DNA from: Salarias fasciatus
Lineage: Eukaryota; Chordata; Actinopteri; Blenniiformes; Blenniidae
Assembly: GCF_902148845.1 (NCBI RefSeq)
Contig: NC_043763.1
Location: forward strand, 11,151,170-11,215,169
Reading direction: 5' to 3'
Length of the DNA stretch: 64,000 nucleotides
In this document: piece by piece, positions 1 through 13,000 of the stretch
Position numbering within the stretch: the stretch's first letter is position 1
Layout of the letters: every line of letters starts with the position of its first letter
Notes under the pieces: generated by a model
What the model was told of the DNA's origin: nothing
The model's database searches: none
What the model saw: only the letters and a program-made list of their open reading frames with translations
Translations under genes and position numbers: made by a program

Positions 1-643
1 CCTATGAACTGAGATAGAGATGAATTCAAACAGGTTCTGTATGCAGTTACACACAGTAGTAAAAGGAAAAGGGTGGATTTGTGAAGTAAAACTGATACCA
101 CAATTACCAAAATGAGATCTATGAAGTGTTTTAAATGCGTGTTTCTGCAGTGCATGTCAAGACAGTGACGTATGAAGAGAAATGAATACAGGAAATGTGA
201 AAAGCTGGATTTGAACCACATTTCTCTATATGATGGCCTGCAGCCCCACTGCTCTCATACAGGAAAAGAACGGTGTCAGAGCTTTACACCATTTACACCA
301 ATCAGGATGGACAAATGTTGGTGCAGAAAAGAAAAGAATTGTGATATTTACCCCGTGATTAACAGCACCTGCTGAAACCGTAAGTCTTACTGTTCATTCC
401 CTGAAACACGACATAGAAATAGTTCAGTAAAAAGAAGGGAATGATTAGTGGGTAATGAAAAAACATACAGAGACGCACATGAAAAAGTGTCAACAGCCAG
501 TGAAATACGACCTGAAAGTGTCACTTATTCCATATGATGATACATATGCACATTTTTATTAGTAGGTGCAAATACGTCTGGAATGGGATTCGAACCTGCA
601 CCTCGGGGCATCTCGGTGTGAGTGAGTGAACTGTTACTTGTGG

Positions 644-728
644 CCAATCAACATGTAGCTCCCAACATCACTGGTGCAAAGAGCCAATCACAGCTCCAGG
701 TGTCCAATATTCCTAACATTTAGCCAAT
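644..728. promoter_or_regulatory. Array of four CCAAT boxes
   Basis: The motif CCAAT starts at 644, 684, 704 and 724, all on the plus strand, so successive spacings are 40, 20 and 20 bases. Three of the four are followed by CA or CAGG and preceded by G, as in NF-Y sites (RRCCAATSA). The sequence between the boxes is not repeated, so this is not a simple tandem repeat. No gene is seen close downstream; the nearest are the tRNA at 2.15 kb and dusp23 at 2.4 kb. A distal enhancer or the promoter of an unseen transcript is possible. The function is inferred only. Confidence 0.35.
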
Positions 729-1392
729 CAGGACTCAGAAATGTTAGAGCAGAGAGCAAAAGTTATTATTTTATTCATTCTTTTTTGTTTTGTTTTTGTT
801 TTTTGACGAATGTATCACAATAAACCTTATCACCATCATATATTTCAACTTTACACAAGAATAAATGTAGCCCTTCACTGTTCTTTTTAATCCATGAATA
901 AACTCGGAATATTTGGGTAAAATACTAGTTGAAACCGATGTCCCTAAAGAAACTCTGATTCAATCTGATGTTGAGGAATATTTAAAACTGATCCAAATAA
1001 GTCATAGTTCCGGTTTTGAAGGTGCAAAATGTTGAAGCAGAGAACAAGAGTTATTAGTTGAACTGGATTTAATAAACAATACGTGTTGACATTATGTAGA
1101 GTTTTCCCACCATCCATTAGTATTTAAAAAACAAATGAATTCATTCAAAAGAGAGCAGAACAACTTTGGAGTGAAATGGAGAGTAATGGTCAATAAAGAA
1201 TCAAATATGAAAATTCATTAAAAAATGTAAGAACATTAAATTAGATATTTAAACTACGACTTCCTCCATGATGTTACGGTGTGGATATAAGCATATTCTT
1301 CATGTGGACATTAATGACAGATATATTAAAATATTTTATGCGGTCAGCTGGGCCTCGAAACTGCGGGGCAGAGAGAATGTAAAGCTTTACCT

Positions 1393-1394
<2 letters not shown>

Positions 1395-1426
<32 letters not shown>
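1395..1426. repeat. T homopolymer (32 nt)
   Basis: An uninterrupted run of T lies at these positions. No target-site duplication or retroposed body next to it was recognised. Confidence 0.9.
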
Positions 1427-1427
<1 letters not shown>

Positions 1428-2151
1428 GAAGTTTTCTCTCGTTTGCATCCAGGTGGGATTTTAACCTCGCTGCTTATTTCTGTGGAAAAGTTCATCAAGT
1501 ACACGGTAAGTAGTTGTGACAGAAATGCTGCGTAGCAGCAAATCCATTATTTTACGTCGTGTTTTCTTTGTCAATCGTAGTTTATTGTTTTCGTCAAGTG
1601 TCTGATGGAGCTTTATTTAACACGTGACGCATTTGCGTTTACAAAGGTGTATTTTATGATTTGTTTGTCTGTATTTTGATGTTATTTCCCTCTCAAGGTT
1701 TATTTCATCTGTTAGTTTGAACGTGCTTTATTGTTTGTACATTGTTGCAACCACGTGAATAATGTAAAATTGCTTAAAACCTATTACAATTGGCATGGTA
1801 GCGGCATGGTTTCTTTTTCGCCAGAGCATGAGGCCTGCAGATTTTTGTCATTCGGTCCTAACCACTGAAGGTGAAAGTATTTCCTTATTTCACCTTTAAA
1901 TAAAGAGAAGCTGGTTTCTATATTTCCATTCATGTTTTAGGTTACAAGCCTGTTATTGTGAGGGACAAGTTTAAGTAAAGGATATAAATGAACGTCATTT
2001 TAAGTGAAAACAGACGCATTATTGAGCGTGAACCGCAAGTTATCTTCTTAGTGTGATAAAGAGCATTGGCAGTTTTATTTAAGGAGCTGTAATGCAGAAA
2101 AGCATTACTAAAGGTAATCGTGGACGTCTGTGTGAAAAAAGAAAAAGTTGA

Positions 2152-2234
2152 TGTCAGAAGTGGGATTCGAACCCACGCCTCCAGGGGAGACTGCGACCTG
2201 AACGCAGCGCCTTAGACCGCTCGGCCATCCTGAC
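2152..2234 (-). tRNA. tRNA-Leu (anticodon CAG)
   Basis: Read on the minus strand this is an 83-nt class II tRNA. The acceptor stem begins GTCAGGA and closes with TTCTGAC followed by an A discriminator. The D arm has GGCCGAGCGGTCTAAGGC (A box), the anticodon loop is TTCAGGT giving CAG, a variable arm of the long leucine type follows, and the T arm contains GGTTCGAATCC (B box). There is no intron and CCA is not encoded. It decodes CUG leucine codons and should be transcribed by RNA polymerase III from its internal boxes. It lies about 200 bases upstream of the dusp23 TATA box, on the opposite strand. Confidence 0.95.
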
Positions 2235-2432
2235 ATGTGTATGTGTGTATAAAGCACTTATTGGTTTTATTATCAGATATCGTGTCTTGTATGTACGTTT
2301 TCAATGTAGTACAATTTCCAGCTGTTATCAATTAGCCAGCTCTTAGCACGCGCACTGGTTTCTTGTGTTTTATACAGTGTAGATATTGAGATATTGTTTC
2401 CCTCGTGGTTGACGGACTGGTTCCGTCCCACC

Positions 2433-2440
2433 ATATATAG
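2433..2440 (+). promoter_or_regulatory. dusp23: TATA box of dusp23
   Basis: A TATATA core lies about 30 bases upstream of a plausible transcription start near 2465. The non-coding first exon and then dusp23 follow. The assignment rests on spacing and on the consensus donor at 2588; no other TATA-like motif fits as well. Confidence 0.5.
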
Positions 2441-2464
2441 CCTCAGACTGCACTTCGCCCCGGT

Positions 2465-2587
2465 TATACAACGTGTTTGTAGTTTTACTGCTGTCGCTAG
2501 TTAGCGAGCGAGTTAGAAGTAGCTGCTAGTTTAGCTTAGCTTCCTAGCTAGGCTACTAGAGGATCCTCCATTCATACCCAGAAATAA
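2465..2587 (+). other. dusp23: Probable 5' non-coding exon of dusp23
   Basis: The dusp23 coding exon is preceded at 3021-3026 by a clear acceptor (cctcag), ten bases before the ATG, so a spliced leader exon is needed. The best upstream donor is a perfect GTAAGT at 2588, and a TATA box lies at the expected distance from about 2465. The start is an estimate. Confidence 0.45.
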
Positions 2588-3036
2588 GTAAGTAATTTTG
2601 CGGGTTATTTAACAAACAAACTCGGCTGTTTTGGAAGACAAACAAGCAATGATTGGTTTACGTGAGAATAAGCTTTCTCTTTTTGTCAGAGTTCACGAAA
2701 CTGCTTGCTAAGTTGTTGTAGTAACATGTGCTAAGGTTTAGCAAGTGCTTGTTACAATACTTAAGTAGAACGTGGTCTATTTTGTTAGTATTGCAGTGTA
2801 TTTACACACCGGAACTGTGTGTTGTGTATTTGAAAATTCATCCTGGAGTCAAACTAGAAATAACCAGCCGAACCAGTCATGACATGCTAATGTTGAATTT
2901 GTCTGAGTGTGTATAGCCTTTATTTGTAAATTAGCAATACAGTCCAAGTCTGTTGTGAAATGTCAGTGCAATTTCCTGAGAAAATAAAAGGCAACATGAG
3001 TTTCATCCCCATGTTCTTCTCCTCAGGCTGATAGTC

Positions 3037-3794
3037 ATGTCCTCCTCAAAGCCGCACAACTTCTCCTGGGTAGAGCAAGGGAAACTTGCAGGACTGGCGT
3101 TACCCAGGATGACATGTGAATACCAGTATCTGCTGGACAACGGCATCAAACACTTGGTGTGCCTGTGTGAGAGGAAGCCACCTTACCATGACTCCTGCCC
3201 TGACTTACAGCTTCACCACATCAAGATAGTTGACTTCAGGCCTCCCTCGCCCAGTCAGATTGATCAGTTCCTGTCCATAGTGGAGGAGGCCAACTCCAAA
3301 GGGGAGGTATGATCTCAGACGCTGACTGCTTGATGGATGCTTATATTTTCATACGTCTCCAGGGCTGAGTGTTTTATTGTTGAACGGGCTCAGGTTCCAC
3401 AGTAATGCGTTCTTGAACATGTGGCATGAATTTAACTGAGCATGCATAATCCTCCTGGAAGAGCAGTGGTGGAGAGAAATTTCATAATGTCTCATATTAT
3501 TCATTCATCTAAAGTTTGTCTCAAATCCAAGCCAGTATCTGAAACTGGTGAGTCGGAGATGTGTGAATCAGAGAAATGACTGTGTTGCTGTGTTGTCCTC
3601 GTCTTCAGGGCGTGGCAGTTCACTGCATGCACGGTCACGGCAGAACGGGGACGATGCTAGCCTGCTACCTGGTGAAGACGAAGAAGATTTCAGGGATTGA
3701 GGCCATCAACGAGATCCGCAGACTGAGACAAGGTTCGATCGAAACTCACGACCAGGAGAAGGCAGTGGTGCAGTTTTATCAGCGCACCAAGTAA
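3037..3794 (+). CDS. dusp23: Dual specificity phosphatase 23
   Basis: Two coding exons, 3037-3306 and 3609-3794, encode 151 residues; human DUSP23 (VHZ) has 150. The donor is GAG|GTATGA and the acceptor TTCAG|GGC, with phase 0 across the join. The product is a small atypical dual-specificity phosphatase with no extra domains. The catalytic loop reads HCMHGHGRTG, giving nucleophile Cys96 and phosphate-binding Arg102, and the general acid is probably Asp66 in IVDF of the preceding loop. The C-terminus ends QFYQRTK as in the vertebrate family. It dephosphorylates phosphotyrosine or phosphothreonine substrates in the cytosol; the substrate cannot be told from sequence. All catalytic residues are present, so the gene looks intact. 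Teleosts can carry two copies (a and b), and I cannot tell which this is. Confidence 0.96.
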
Positions 3795-3858
3795 TTTCAA
3801 CACTTGTGTTTCTGTTTCTAGAAGTATAATCAACAATGATTTTTTGACTGGTTATACT

Positions 3859-3864
3859 TTTATT
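3859..3864 (-). other. Polyadenylation signal of the afadin-like gene
   Basis: AATAAA on the minus strand, about 180 bases downstream of the afadin-like stop codon at 4045. dusp23 ends at 3794, so the two genes are tail to tail with only about 250 bases between their stop codons. Confidence 0.5.
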
Positions 3865-4044
3865 GAACAGTCTCTACAAATCATACATATTATCTTGGGG
3901 GTGAAAAACATTTCTCAAATGTTGGAATTACATAGACAAACTTCTCTATACTAAGCTCACTTTGTACACGATCCGGTGTAATATTGTCTCGCTAACACAT
4001 TAGTACAGTTATGAGGACTCTGTTGACAAGCTGTTAAATTCGCT

Positions 4045-7000
4045 TCATGCACTCGACGCCAGAGAGAAGAGACGCTGACGCTCCTTAAATGTGAGTTTTT
4101 CAGGAGCCGACGCTCTCTTGGTTTTCTCCTCCTGGTTTCTGTAAAAACACAACAGCAGCAGAATTACTTGAACCGTGTCTTTTGTGAGGTTTCAAACATC
4201 CTGTGCTGTTTTAAAGATATATATTTATGGTGTAAAGAGCTAATGAACTTTTTCTCAGGGATATTTTTCAAATACTTCTGAAGGGTTTGTGCAAATAAAA
4301 ATGCGTCCTTGTGATGAACAGACAGGCATGGACATTTCTGTGTCATTAGGCATTATCAGTAGATAAATAATGCTTAAATGTAAACTCACTCCTTCAAAGC
4401 TTTGTTGTGAACGCCGTCACTCAGTCTGTTTGGTCTTTGATCTGCCAAAACCATGAAAGTTATGCAAAAATAAAATGTCTAATGAAAAGACTCATGTAAA
4501 TAAATGGCACTTGAAGAATTTCACTTCAGTGTGTTTGTAAAGTGTTACCTGTTGCTTCATCTTTCTTTTTGAAGAGATGAGTTCTTTCACGCTCTTCTGG
4601 CTCTTTATGTTCACTGTTTTCATCCATACCGGAGTGCCTTTTATTCACGACCTTGGGCAGAAAAAAAGATAGATGTGTGTATATAATATATATAGTGGCT
4701 TTGCAGTAATGCAGATATAAACATTTTTAATTGGGTAATAAATTAAATTCATACAGGATCCAAGTCAACAGTGACTCACTGTTACAGTGACTTTTGTTAT
4801 GGTTTACAAACATGTTAAAATATGTTGTTTAAATGCCTTTGAGTGATTAATTCTCAAACTGTGGTATGAGCACCAGCTGTGGTCCACACGCTCCCTCTAG
4901 TGGTCCTTAGACCAAAATTCGTAACATTTTTAAAAACATATGAAATTGATATTTAAAATAGGCGAGTTTTGTCTTTGTCTGAATGACCGAGCCTGCTATG
5001 TTTGCTTCCTGCTTTAGGGACGTGTGTACCTGCTGTCCTATTACTGGGACGAGTTTGTTATAAGGAAATTATCAGTCGTTTAAACCCTCATTAGGAGCAA
5101 GAATATAATGTAGTTATCTATTTATTTGGCAATTAAGTTTGTGATGGCACAATTTTAAAATGGGTATTTCACTTTTAAATGTGAGAAGTTCGACCCTGGG
5201 TCGGCGTCCTCTCACTGATCTCGCCCCGTGTTTCTCCTCACTTGAGCTCGCTTCTCCAGCTGCTGCAGCGTCACCATCATGTCCAAATCGTCGTCTTCCT
5301 CCTCCTCCTCGTCTCCCCTCTGCTGAATTTCCCGCAGTCTCTTCTGAAACTGCCACTCCAGGCTGAGCCTCCTGAGTCGGTCGTTCTCCTCGGCCGTGCG
5401 CCTGGCTTTGGCCTGGAGGTCTTGTACCTCCTGCTCCAGCAGCTCCACCATGTGGAGCCTCTGCTGCTCCTCCAGCTTCTCCTGGGCCTCCCTCCTCCAC
5501 GGGTCCCCCAGCGCCGGGGGGTCGTTTGGCCTGCTGTTCCTCTGTTGAGCTGGAGGCTCTTGGAAGGAAACGTGTTTCGTTGGCGTGATGCTCACCTGCG
5601 GTTTGACCGCTGCGTCCCTTTGTGTGTTGGATTTTTGCTGCTGTGTTGACTGAGGCGGCCTCCTCACCGCGGATGTGGGACATGCGTAAATGTGATCGGC
5701 TTGGCTTTGAGGACTCTGCTTGTGTCCGTTCAGATGGTGGTTTTGGCCGATCTTGGCCGCCAGCAGAGAAGAACCTTGCTGAAAGGTGATGAGCGGAGGA
5801 TTCGCCTGCGTGTTCACCGCCCTGGTTACAGGGATGTCGATGCGTATTGGCTGAACCGAAGGCGTGGGCGTGGAATTTTGTAAAAACGGGGTTCTCCAGA
5901 CGCCGGCGCAGCTCGTACGGCCTCCGTGGGGCTGTTTGGTGGAAGGACTCTTATCAGACAGGATATCATGAGAAGAAACACTCGAGCGGATGGGGAAGGA
6001 TGAATAGTGGCTGGCAGTTTGCGTTGCACCCGAGTCCCTTTGTGGCCACATGTTCTGCCTGGTGTCCAGCAGGGGGCGTCCTCCCTCCACACACAGGTTC
6101 TCCTGTGAGAGGGCTTGGCGCTGGAGGGGAAGACAAAGACTTTAAATGCGTCCACCGAGCTGCACTTGTTCAATCCTCCTCCATTTGTCGTTGTGAGGAT
6201 TGAACTACTGAAAATATGCAGTGGAAATATTTGCAATTTTCTTAAAAAAAAAAAAAATTAATAAATAAATAAAAACATACCATAAATGTCCTCTTAGAGG
6301 AATTCGGCCTCTCTGAAGGTCTCAGAGACACTTTGAATGTTTGACTGGATTCAGATTTGTTTTTGTCCAGAGATTTAGTGGTTGGAAGTGTCAGATATCC
6401 TTGGTGAAATGTCTGAATGGAGACACAAAAAAGAAATGAAAGGGAGGTCAACTCAGAGGACGTTTCTTTAACTGTGGCATTTTTCTGAGAGTAGGCTTGT
6501 ATTTTTTTTTTCTCCCATAAAGTCTAGAAAATCAAACATGGTTGGAAAAATATCACCTTTTCATAAAATAGAGGTCTGTCTGCTTGAAAAAATGGCGTAA
6601 GGTGTGATGGAAAATGTAAAAGATTTGCCCAACAGTATGAAACTTTCACATTTCTTAGTGCACAACCACCTCTCCTTTCAGTAAAAGATGGCGATGGATG
6701 CTGAAGATGTGTTGGATTGTCTTTCGTCTGCTTCCTTCCGGGGTCGCCACAGCAGATCGTGATCTGCATGTTTGACTCAGCACAAGTTTTCACACAAATG
6801 CCCTTCCTGACACCGCCCCCAGCGGGATTACTACCCTGACCCCTGCCAGTCCCAGCCCGGCCGCTCTAACCTCCAAATCCACCGCCGCGCACAAAACAGA
6901 CATGCGAGAAACATGAGGGAAATCTCACCTCGGTGCAGAGATTGATACTGGAAACAGAAGCAACGTTTCCTCTCACAACTGGGTCAGCAGGTTCATCCTT

Positions 7001-10000
7001 CTCCTCCAGGCCAAAGTCTGCAGAAATGAGGAGGGAATGAAAATGCTGGAGCTGTTTTTTATGACTCACCCTCGAGCATTAAACATTACACATTAAAAAA
7101 TTGTGGTCTGTGCTCCCGGCAGCGGTGAATGATGAGAGCAGAGGTGCACCCACTGTTCACGTTGGGGCTGGAGCGATAAAGTTGTCTGTTCCTCTGCATC
7201 ATTTGCTCCTTCTTCCTTTTGCTGCTTCCGAGCAGCTGCTCCGAGGGAGCGGGATCCGTGTCGCCGCGCAGCACCGACGCTTCGGCGTTCGGCTTAGCCT
7301 GGCCTCTTTCGCCTTGTGAAGCAAGAAAAGGTTTTTTAATTAAAGGAAGGACGGCGAAGACGGCTCTCTCTCGCTGCATGCCGGGCTCTAACCTGCGGTC
7401 CTTTGTGGAGCTGGCTCCCTCAGCAGAGCCCCGAGGCCACGGTAGCTGGCGCCGAGTTTTTCAACCCGTAAGGTCACAACAGGGCCGGTTTGCATCATGA
7501 TCGCCGCTGCCCTAAATGAATGTGAGGTAACCAGGTTATTTCTTCATTTCCTGGCTTTATTAATTGTGAGACTGCAGTGAGAGTACATCTCCACTGTTTA
7601 ATGCTCTCGTCCGGTTATGTTCTCATGCAATGAAACACTCTTTCATGATGGAGGAATTTTTGAAGGCGATTTACTTCAAGCAGAAACACTGGCTTTCTTC
7701 TTTCACTTGGCTTTTGTAAAAATTAGTCCTATTTTTCTTCCATAATGTGTCACACTGTTTGGCTGTGTTTTTGTATCACTATTGTTCATTTTTTGTCTGC
7801 AGAGTCTTCAACATTTTACCAATCCTCAGCATTTATGAAACAATATTTCAGTCAAGCTTTGTGCAGCATTTCAGAAGCAACATGAGCAGATTATGATAAA
7901 CTCCTTTTATCATGCTCTGCAGAAAGACAGATTATGAGGCACTGAACTCCAATCAATCACACAAAAAACTGTTAAACACATCAACCAGTCAACAGAATCT
8001 TAGTAAAATCATTTTTCAAAGATACTCAAGTTTTGGACTGCAAACAACACATGTTCTGTACTTTCTCACATTTCAATCTAAACCTTACAATATACCAATA
8101 AAAAGTTTAATTTAAGTATCTTGAATATGGCTGTTGTCTGTAGTGCAGTATGTTTTTGCAGTATCTGTGCATAGAAAAGAGCTTAATTTTCTAAATTTTG
8201 TTTCTTGTTGAGTTTTGTTCAACAATGGAACCGAAATCCCAGACGATGCGACTTCAAAGCTGGTAAAAGGTCAGCGTAACCGGCCTGTGACAGATGAGGG
8301 GTCAGGTAGTGCCGCAGTCAGGGATCTCATTTTGAGAGTAATCAATCCAGGACATTTTAATCTGGACCGACAACACAGACCGGACCTCTCCAGCTGGTGG
8401 AGGATTTGGCTACCTTTCTTGGCTGACTCCAATCAGACTCTGACCGTCGACACTGAGCAGCTGATCTCCAGCTGTTAACTCGCCATTCTGCACACAGGGA
8501 GAGACGCACATGACTTAATTCTTCTTAAAATCTTAGCAAAAAAAATACATAAAAAATTCTCAGTTTCACATTTAAAAGTTTGTCAGAGAAAGTTCTCACC
8601 ATTTCAGCTGGCCCTCCCTTAACAATAGATTTAATATAGATGCCAAGGTTACCCTGGCCTGCTCCCTGTGGAGAAATAAGAGGGATGCTGTTTGCTCACT
8701 CAGATCTGTTTGCATATTTTCGGTGTTACAATGACCGGAAAAGAACGTCACCTTGGCAGCAACAATGCTGACCCCCATCCCACTGTTGAGGGGTTTGTTC
8801 AGGGTGATGGTAACAATCTCCGGCTGTCTGTGTGCCGCCTGTCCAAGAAAATGCAATACACCGTTTTATATCAGAGTGAGATCATGCTTGAAATCATCCG
8901 AGGCCACGGAGGATTTGTGTTTACCAAGTATGTGTTCTGTTGAGGAGGAGCAGACTCGCTGAAGAACACGGTCCAGTCACCTTTAGGGTTATGCTGGGAG
9001 GTCAAAGAGCAGAGACCTGCGAGGGGTGGATGTTATTTGTCATGAAGATCAGGCGGGAATCATGCTTCTGATAGAAAAATCCCATACCTTTCTGACATAT
9101 TGGCTCCAAAAACTCTGTAAAGCCTTGAGGGATTCCTCTCACTGTGTCACAGGAGTATCCTCCCTCCGGCAGCAGGAAGGGCAGATGGAGGTCGAGGCTC
9201 TCCTCCAGCTGGATGTCCCGTCCTTCGCTCCGAATCAGGTTATCCGCCGAGGCCTCGGCAGCCGTCACCACGGCATCGATCAAATCCTGCAGCGGGAATG
9301 ACAGGCGGCGGAAATATTTCAGGGAAGAGGTCGATCCGGTGTATCAAGCAGATTGGCGTTTGTCAGCGGCGTGACGGGGCAGCGGCGTGGAGGGGGACAT
9401 CCAATCTGACTGCTGCCACTTTCTGAGCAAAAAACCTGAAGACTGACCCTGAACTCCGACTCCCTGCAGAGATGGGCGGCAGACTAATGATGCTCTGATG
9501 CCGCACATCTTCATTGGGTTTGAGGCATTAGGACCAGAGGTGAGTTTGGGAGATTTCCAGCTGGATTGAGTCCTGGAAGCTGAAAAATTATGCTGCAGTC
9601 ATTTCGCCCTTCAGGTGGCCACATTTCCAGACGTGAAGGCCCGACTGCTACTTTGGTGTGTTTGCTTGCTTTCAGGTTGAAAAGAGTAAACATGGCCGCT
9701 GTAAAGCAGTACGTTAGTGCTCATAATATGTACATGCACACAGTAGAATCATGTAAATGTGTGAAAAAGACGATAGCGATGCCTATATTTCTCAATCAAA
9801 TGCTTTTGTGCCAATATCTTCAAACATTTAGAGGAAGTAAATGTTTCCTCAGTTGATTAATTTCTCAGTTCACTTCAGCTTTGGCTTCATTCATCCTAAA
9901 AGCTGATGTGAGGATTGTGTGTGTACTTCTAGTGCTAAAAATCTTACGAGTCAAATGAGTGAAAATATTAACAGCCAAGTGTTGGGAAACATATTCAAAG

Positions 10001-13000
10001 CACGGAAAAGTTTGAATAATTGATCAGCGACTAACACGATGAGGTAATGAGTAGGCACCAATACAAAGAAAACAAATGAGTCATAAAAATGATCCAACAT
10101 TTCACAAGATTTTCATGACTGAACGTCCTGTCATTTTATCCGTGTTAAGGAATTAAAGGTCTTGGATGAACTAATGGTTATTTTGTAGTATATTATAGCA
10201 TTTTTCTGAGGGTCCAAAGCCGTTTTTAGAGACATCTGGGTGGCCTTGGTGTCAGGAAGCATTTATTGTTTTGATTGTATTTTCTTGCATTTCTCATGAT
10301 GTTTGCATTGAACACCATTATTAAGTTGTGATCATTTTTTCATCCAGGAAACCAGTGTGTGGTAGCCAGAGAAATACACACAGTCTCTGCAGCTCCCATT
10401 TTGTTAGTTTACAGTAATAATATCTAATACTGGTGCTGTCTTTTACCTTGTACATTTCCTATTAAAACAAAATGTTCCTCAGAATTTTATCCACAATCCA
10501 TGTATTTGTTTATGAGACTTGTGTCTATGCACCAGAAAGCAACAAAGGATTGCCCATAAGTGTTTTCCAAGGTTGTCTGAACTGAATCGAAAATGTATCC
10601 TATCTCAGCCCCGTCGGAAATTTGATGCTCTTTAATTTTTTATGTCACAGGGAATAGTTTTTTTTTTCTCTCTTTCTCCCCTGTTCATCTCACATTCGCC
10701 ATGATATTACGAAAAGTAGCTCATTCAAAATAGTTAATCATGTTATAAATGCAAGAGAAATTGCTCGACGCTGAAGGCATTTCACCCCTTATCAGCGAAC
10801 TCATGAAGCGAATGCAGCCGTCCTCCTGATCTCACCAGATGTAACATGACCTGGATGACTGATAATCTTCACAGGCTTCCTTCAAAAGCAATGGGATAAT
10901 GTGACAACTCACTTAAACATCATCCATACATTATTTATGATCATATTCATCAGTTTTAATTATTCATGCCATTAAATCTATACAGCCGAGCTCCCGTTGA
11001 AGCGGCCGCTGCACTCATGAGCTCTCACTTTAAGTCTTGCTTCAAAACACTCCCAGCCGCTGAATCTGTGTTATGAAATGAGCCGTCTGGTTTCTGTCTC
11101 CCGTTCCTGTTGACGCCGGAACCGGCCTGAATGGCTCCGTGCGCCCGGGAGGGGTGGCGGGGGCAGACTGGAGGTACTCACGGGGGGGATGTGCGGCTCG
11201 TCGGTTGCGTAGAGGTAGCCGGAGAGCAGCATCTGCAGCTGCAGTGAGTTCAACTTGAAACAGGTACTCTGGATGTCCTTCGTGTCCTGCATCGAGTACT
11301 TATTCATGGTCAGGAGCGTGGTTGCCTAGAAACAGGCGGGCAATGCTATTTTAACAGCTTGTACCAAGTGAATCATGCGCTTCCACATTGTGAATGAATC
11401 CTGAGAGCTCACAAATGTATGATCTGGCAAACACACTGAACTGTTCTCAGGAAAAACACTTGATTCTGGTTTATTTGGCCATTGAAACTTTTCCCCATTG
11501 ATTTCATGCGTTTCACGCTGTGTGCAGAGTTTCACACACCTGGACGACGTGTCCCAGGTGGCAGTCGGCGGCCAGCTCCAGGCCCTGCCTCTCCGCCCAG
11601 GCCTCGATGGCGGAGAGCCTCTGACGGAGGGCGGCCCCCCAGTAGTGGGAGCGCAGCCCCGGAGCGCCGTCCTCCGGGTTCATGAGCCGGTTGAAGAGCC
11701 AGGCGCTGATGAAATGGAAGAGCTGGGAGAAGAGCTGGATGGTGAGGGCCGGGTTGACCCGACAGCGCCGCAGCAGGGACATGGCGTTCATCAGGGTGTT
11801 CAGCACCATCTCTGTTCACAGCGGGAGAGGAACTTCAAGTCATGTGACTTTCAAAAGCAAAGAACTGAATCAAATAATCGTGTTTGTAGTATAAATATCC
11901 AGACAAGTACCGATACCAGGTGGCAGCGGGCCGTGTTGCTCAGGATCAATCAGAAACGTTGGCAAATGCTTCCTTAATTCATTTTGCAAACACTGCAGCA
12001 GGAAACTGTAAGGAATGAAGCACAGCATGCACTAAAAGATTCAGAGCTGAGCAACATTTAATTCTTGCCTGATAAAACCTAGGAACTGACATTTATGTCA
12101 TTAAAAATCTATATAAGTTGAATGTAAATTAATATAATCTTTAATAATAAGCTGAATGAATCTTATCTTGATGTTACCATCGATATCAGCAAAACTCTGA
12201 AAGTCCACTGATAAAGCTGACTCAGCAGTGCCACCCAGTGTCCATCGATATATTATATAGTGCCACTTTAAACATCTTCGGCTTTTATACAGTTAAATTT
12301 GTCAGTAATTATTGGTTGATAATTACACTTCAGTTGACCTGTTAAAGTTATCCTTGGCTGCAGAGTTCATGTTGCATTTCCTCCATATTCATTTAGGTTT
12401 TACGGGGTACCTGTAGGCTCTGTGCACCAGGCGGGACAGCTCCAGCTGGCTCTGCTGCGTCAGCGGACTCAGGTCTTCGTCATGCTTGAGGAAGTTCAGC
12501 AGCTCAGAGGAGTTGGCCAACCAGAAGGCCAGCGCCCCGGCGATGCTCTGCTGCCTCTGGAAGAGGGAAGAAGGTGTCACAATAAGCAACACATAAAGAC
12601 GTGTGAAAACTGATTTGCTCAAAAAAACTAGTAAAGTAACTTGACTTTGATTTGTTTTAAAGGGAATAATAACATTTGAATTTTGAAATATTTGCATAAA
12701 TGTGGCATTATATTCCGTTTCCTTTCTGCAGGAGTGAGCGAAGTTGTCGCGGACTTGCCTGGATGACCTTCCCTGTCATGGCCACCATCTTGCTGCTGAT
12801 GGAGGTCACGCGGTGCAGGCGTCCCGCGGGCGGGGAGCCTCGGCCGTGATGGCGCTGCAGAGCGAAGCGGCCCGCGGCGTAGAGGATGTACGCAGGTGAG
12901 AGCTTGAAATGAACCGTGGAGCTGTTGGTGTAATTTATGACTGCGGACAGGAAGGGCTCCTCGGCTGCGAGGCCCACCGGCAGGGGGCAGGACGACGGTG

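Larger units (their letters stand above)
1..2151. other. Non-coding upstream region
   Basis: I see no convincing gene here. The few open frames are short and low in complexity. The region holds a T homopolymer at 1395-1426 and an array of four CCAAT boxes at 644-728, which is listed separately. It is otherwise AT-rich intergenic DNA upstream of a tRNA gene and dusp23. Confidence 0.6.

Noticed and set aside
577-625. tRNA-like B-box sequence (GGTTCGAATCCCA on the minus strand)
   Set aside because: The T-arm stem does not pair properly and no acceptor stem, A box or anticodon arm can be fitted. It may be a tRNA-derived repeat scrap or chance.
5160-6203. Several open frames on the plus strand over the large afadin-like exon
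   Set aside because: They are antisense shadows of the 879-base exon 6120-5242; their composition is leucine- and proline-rich without family resemblance.
11482-11977. Open frame on the plus strand opposite the DIL exons
   Set aside because: It overlaps two well-supported minus-strand exons and has no recognisable domain.
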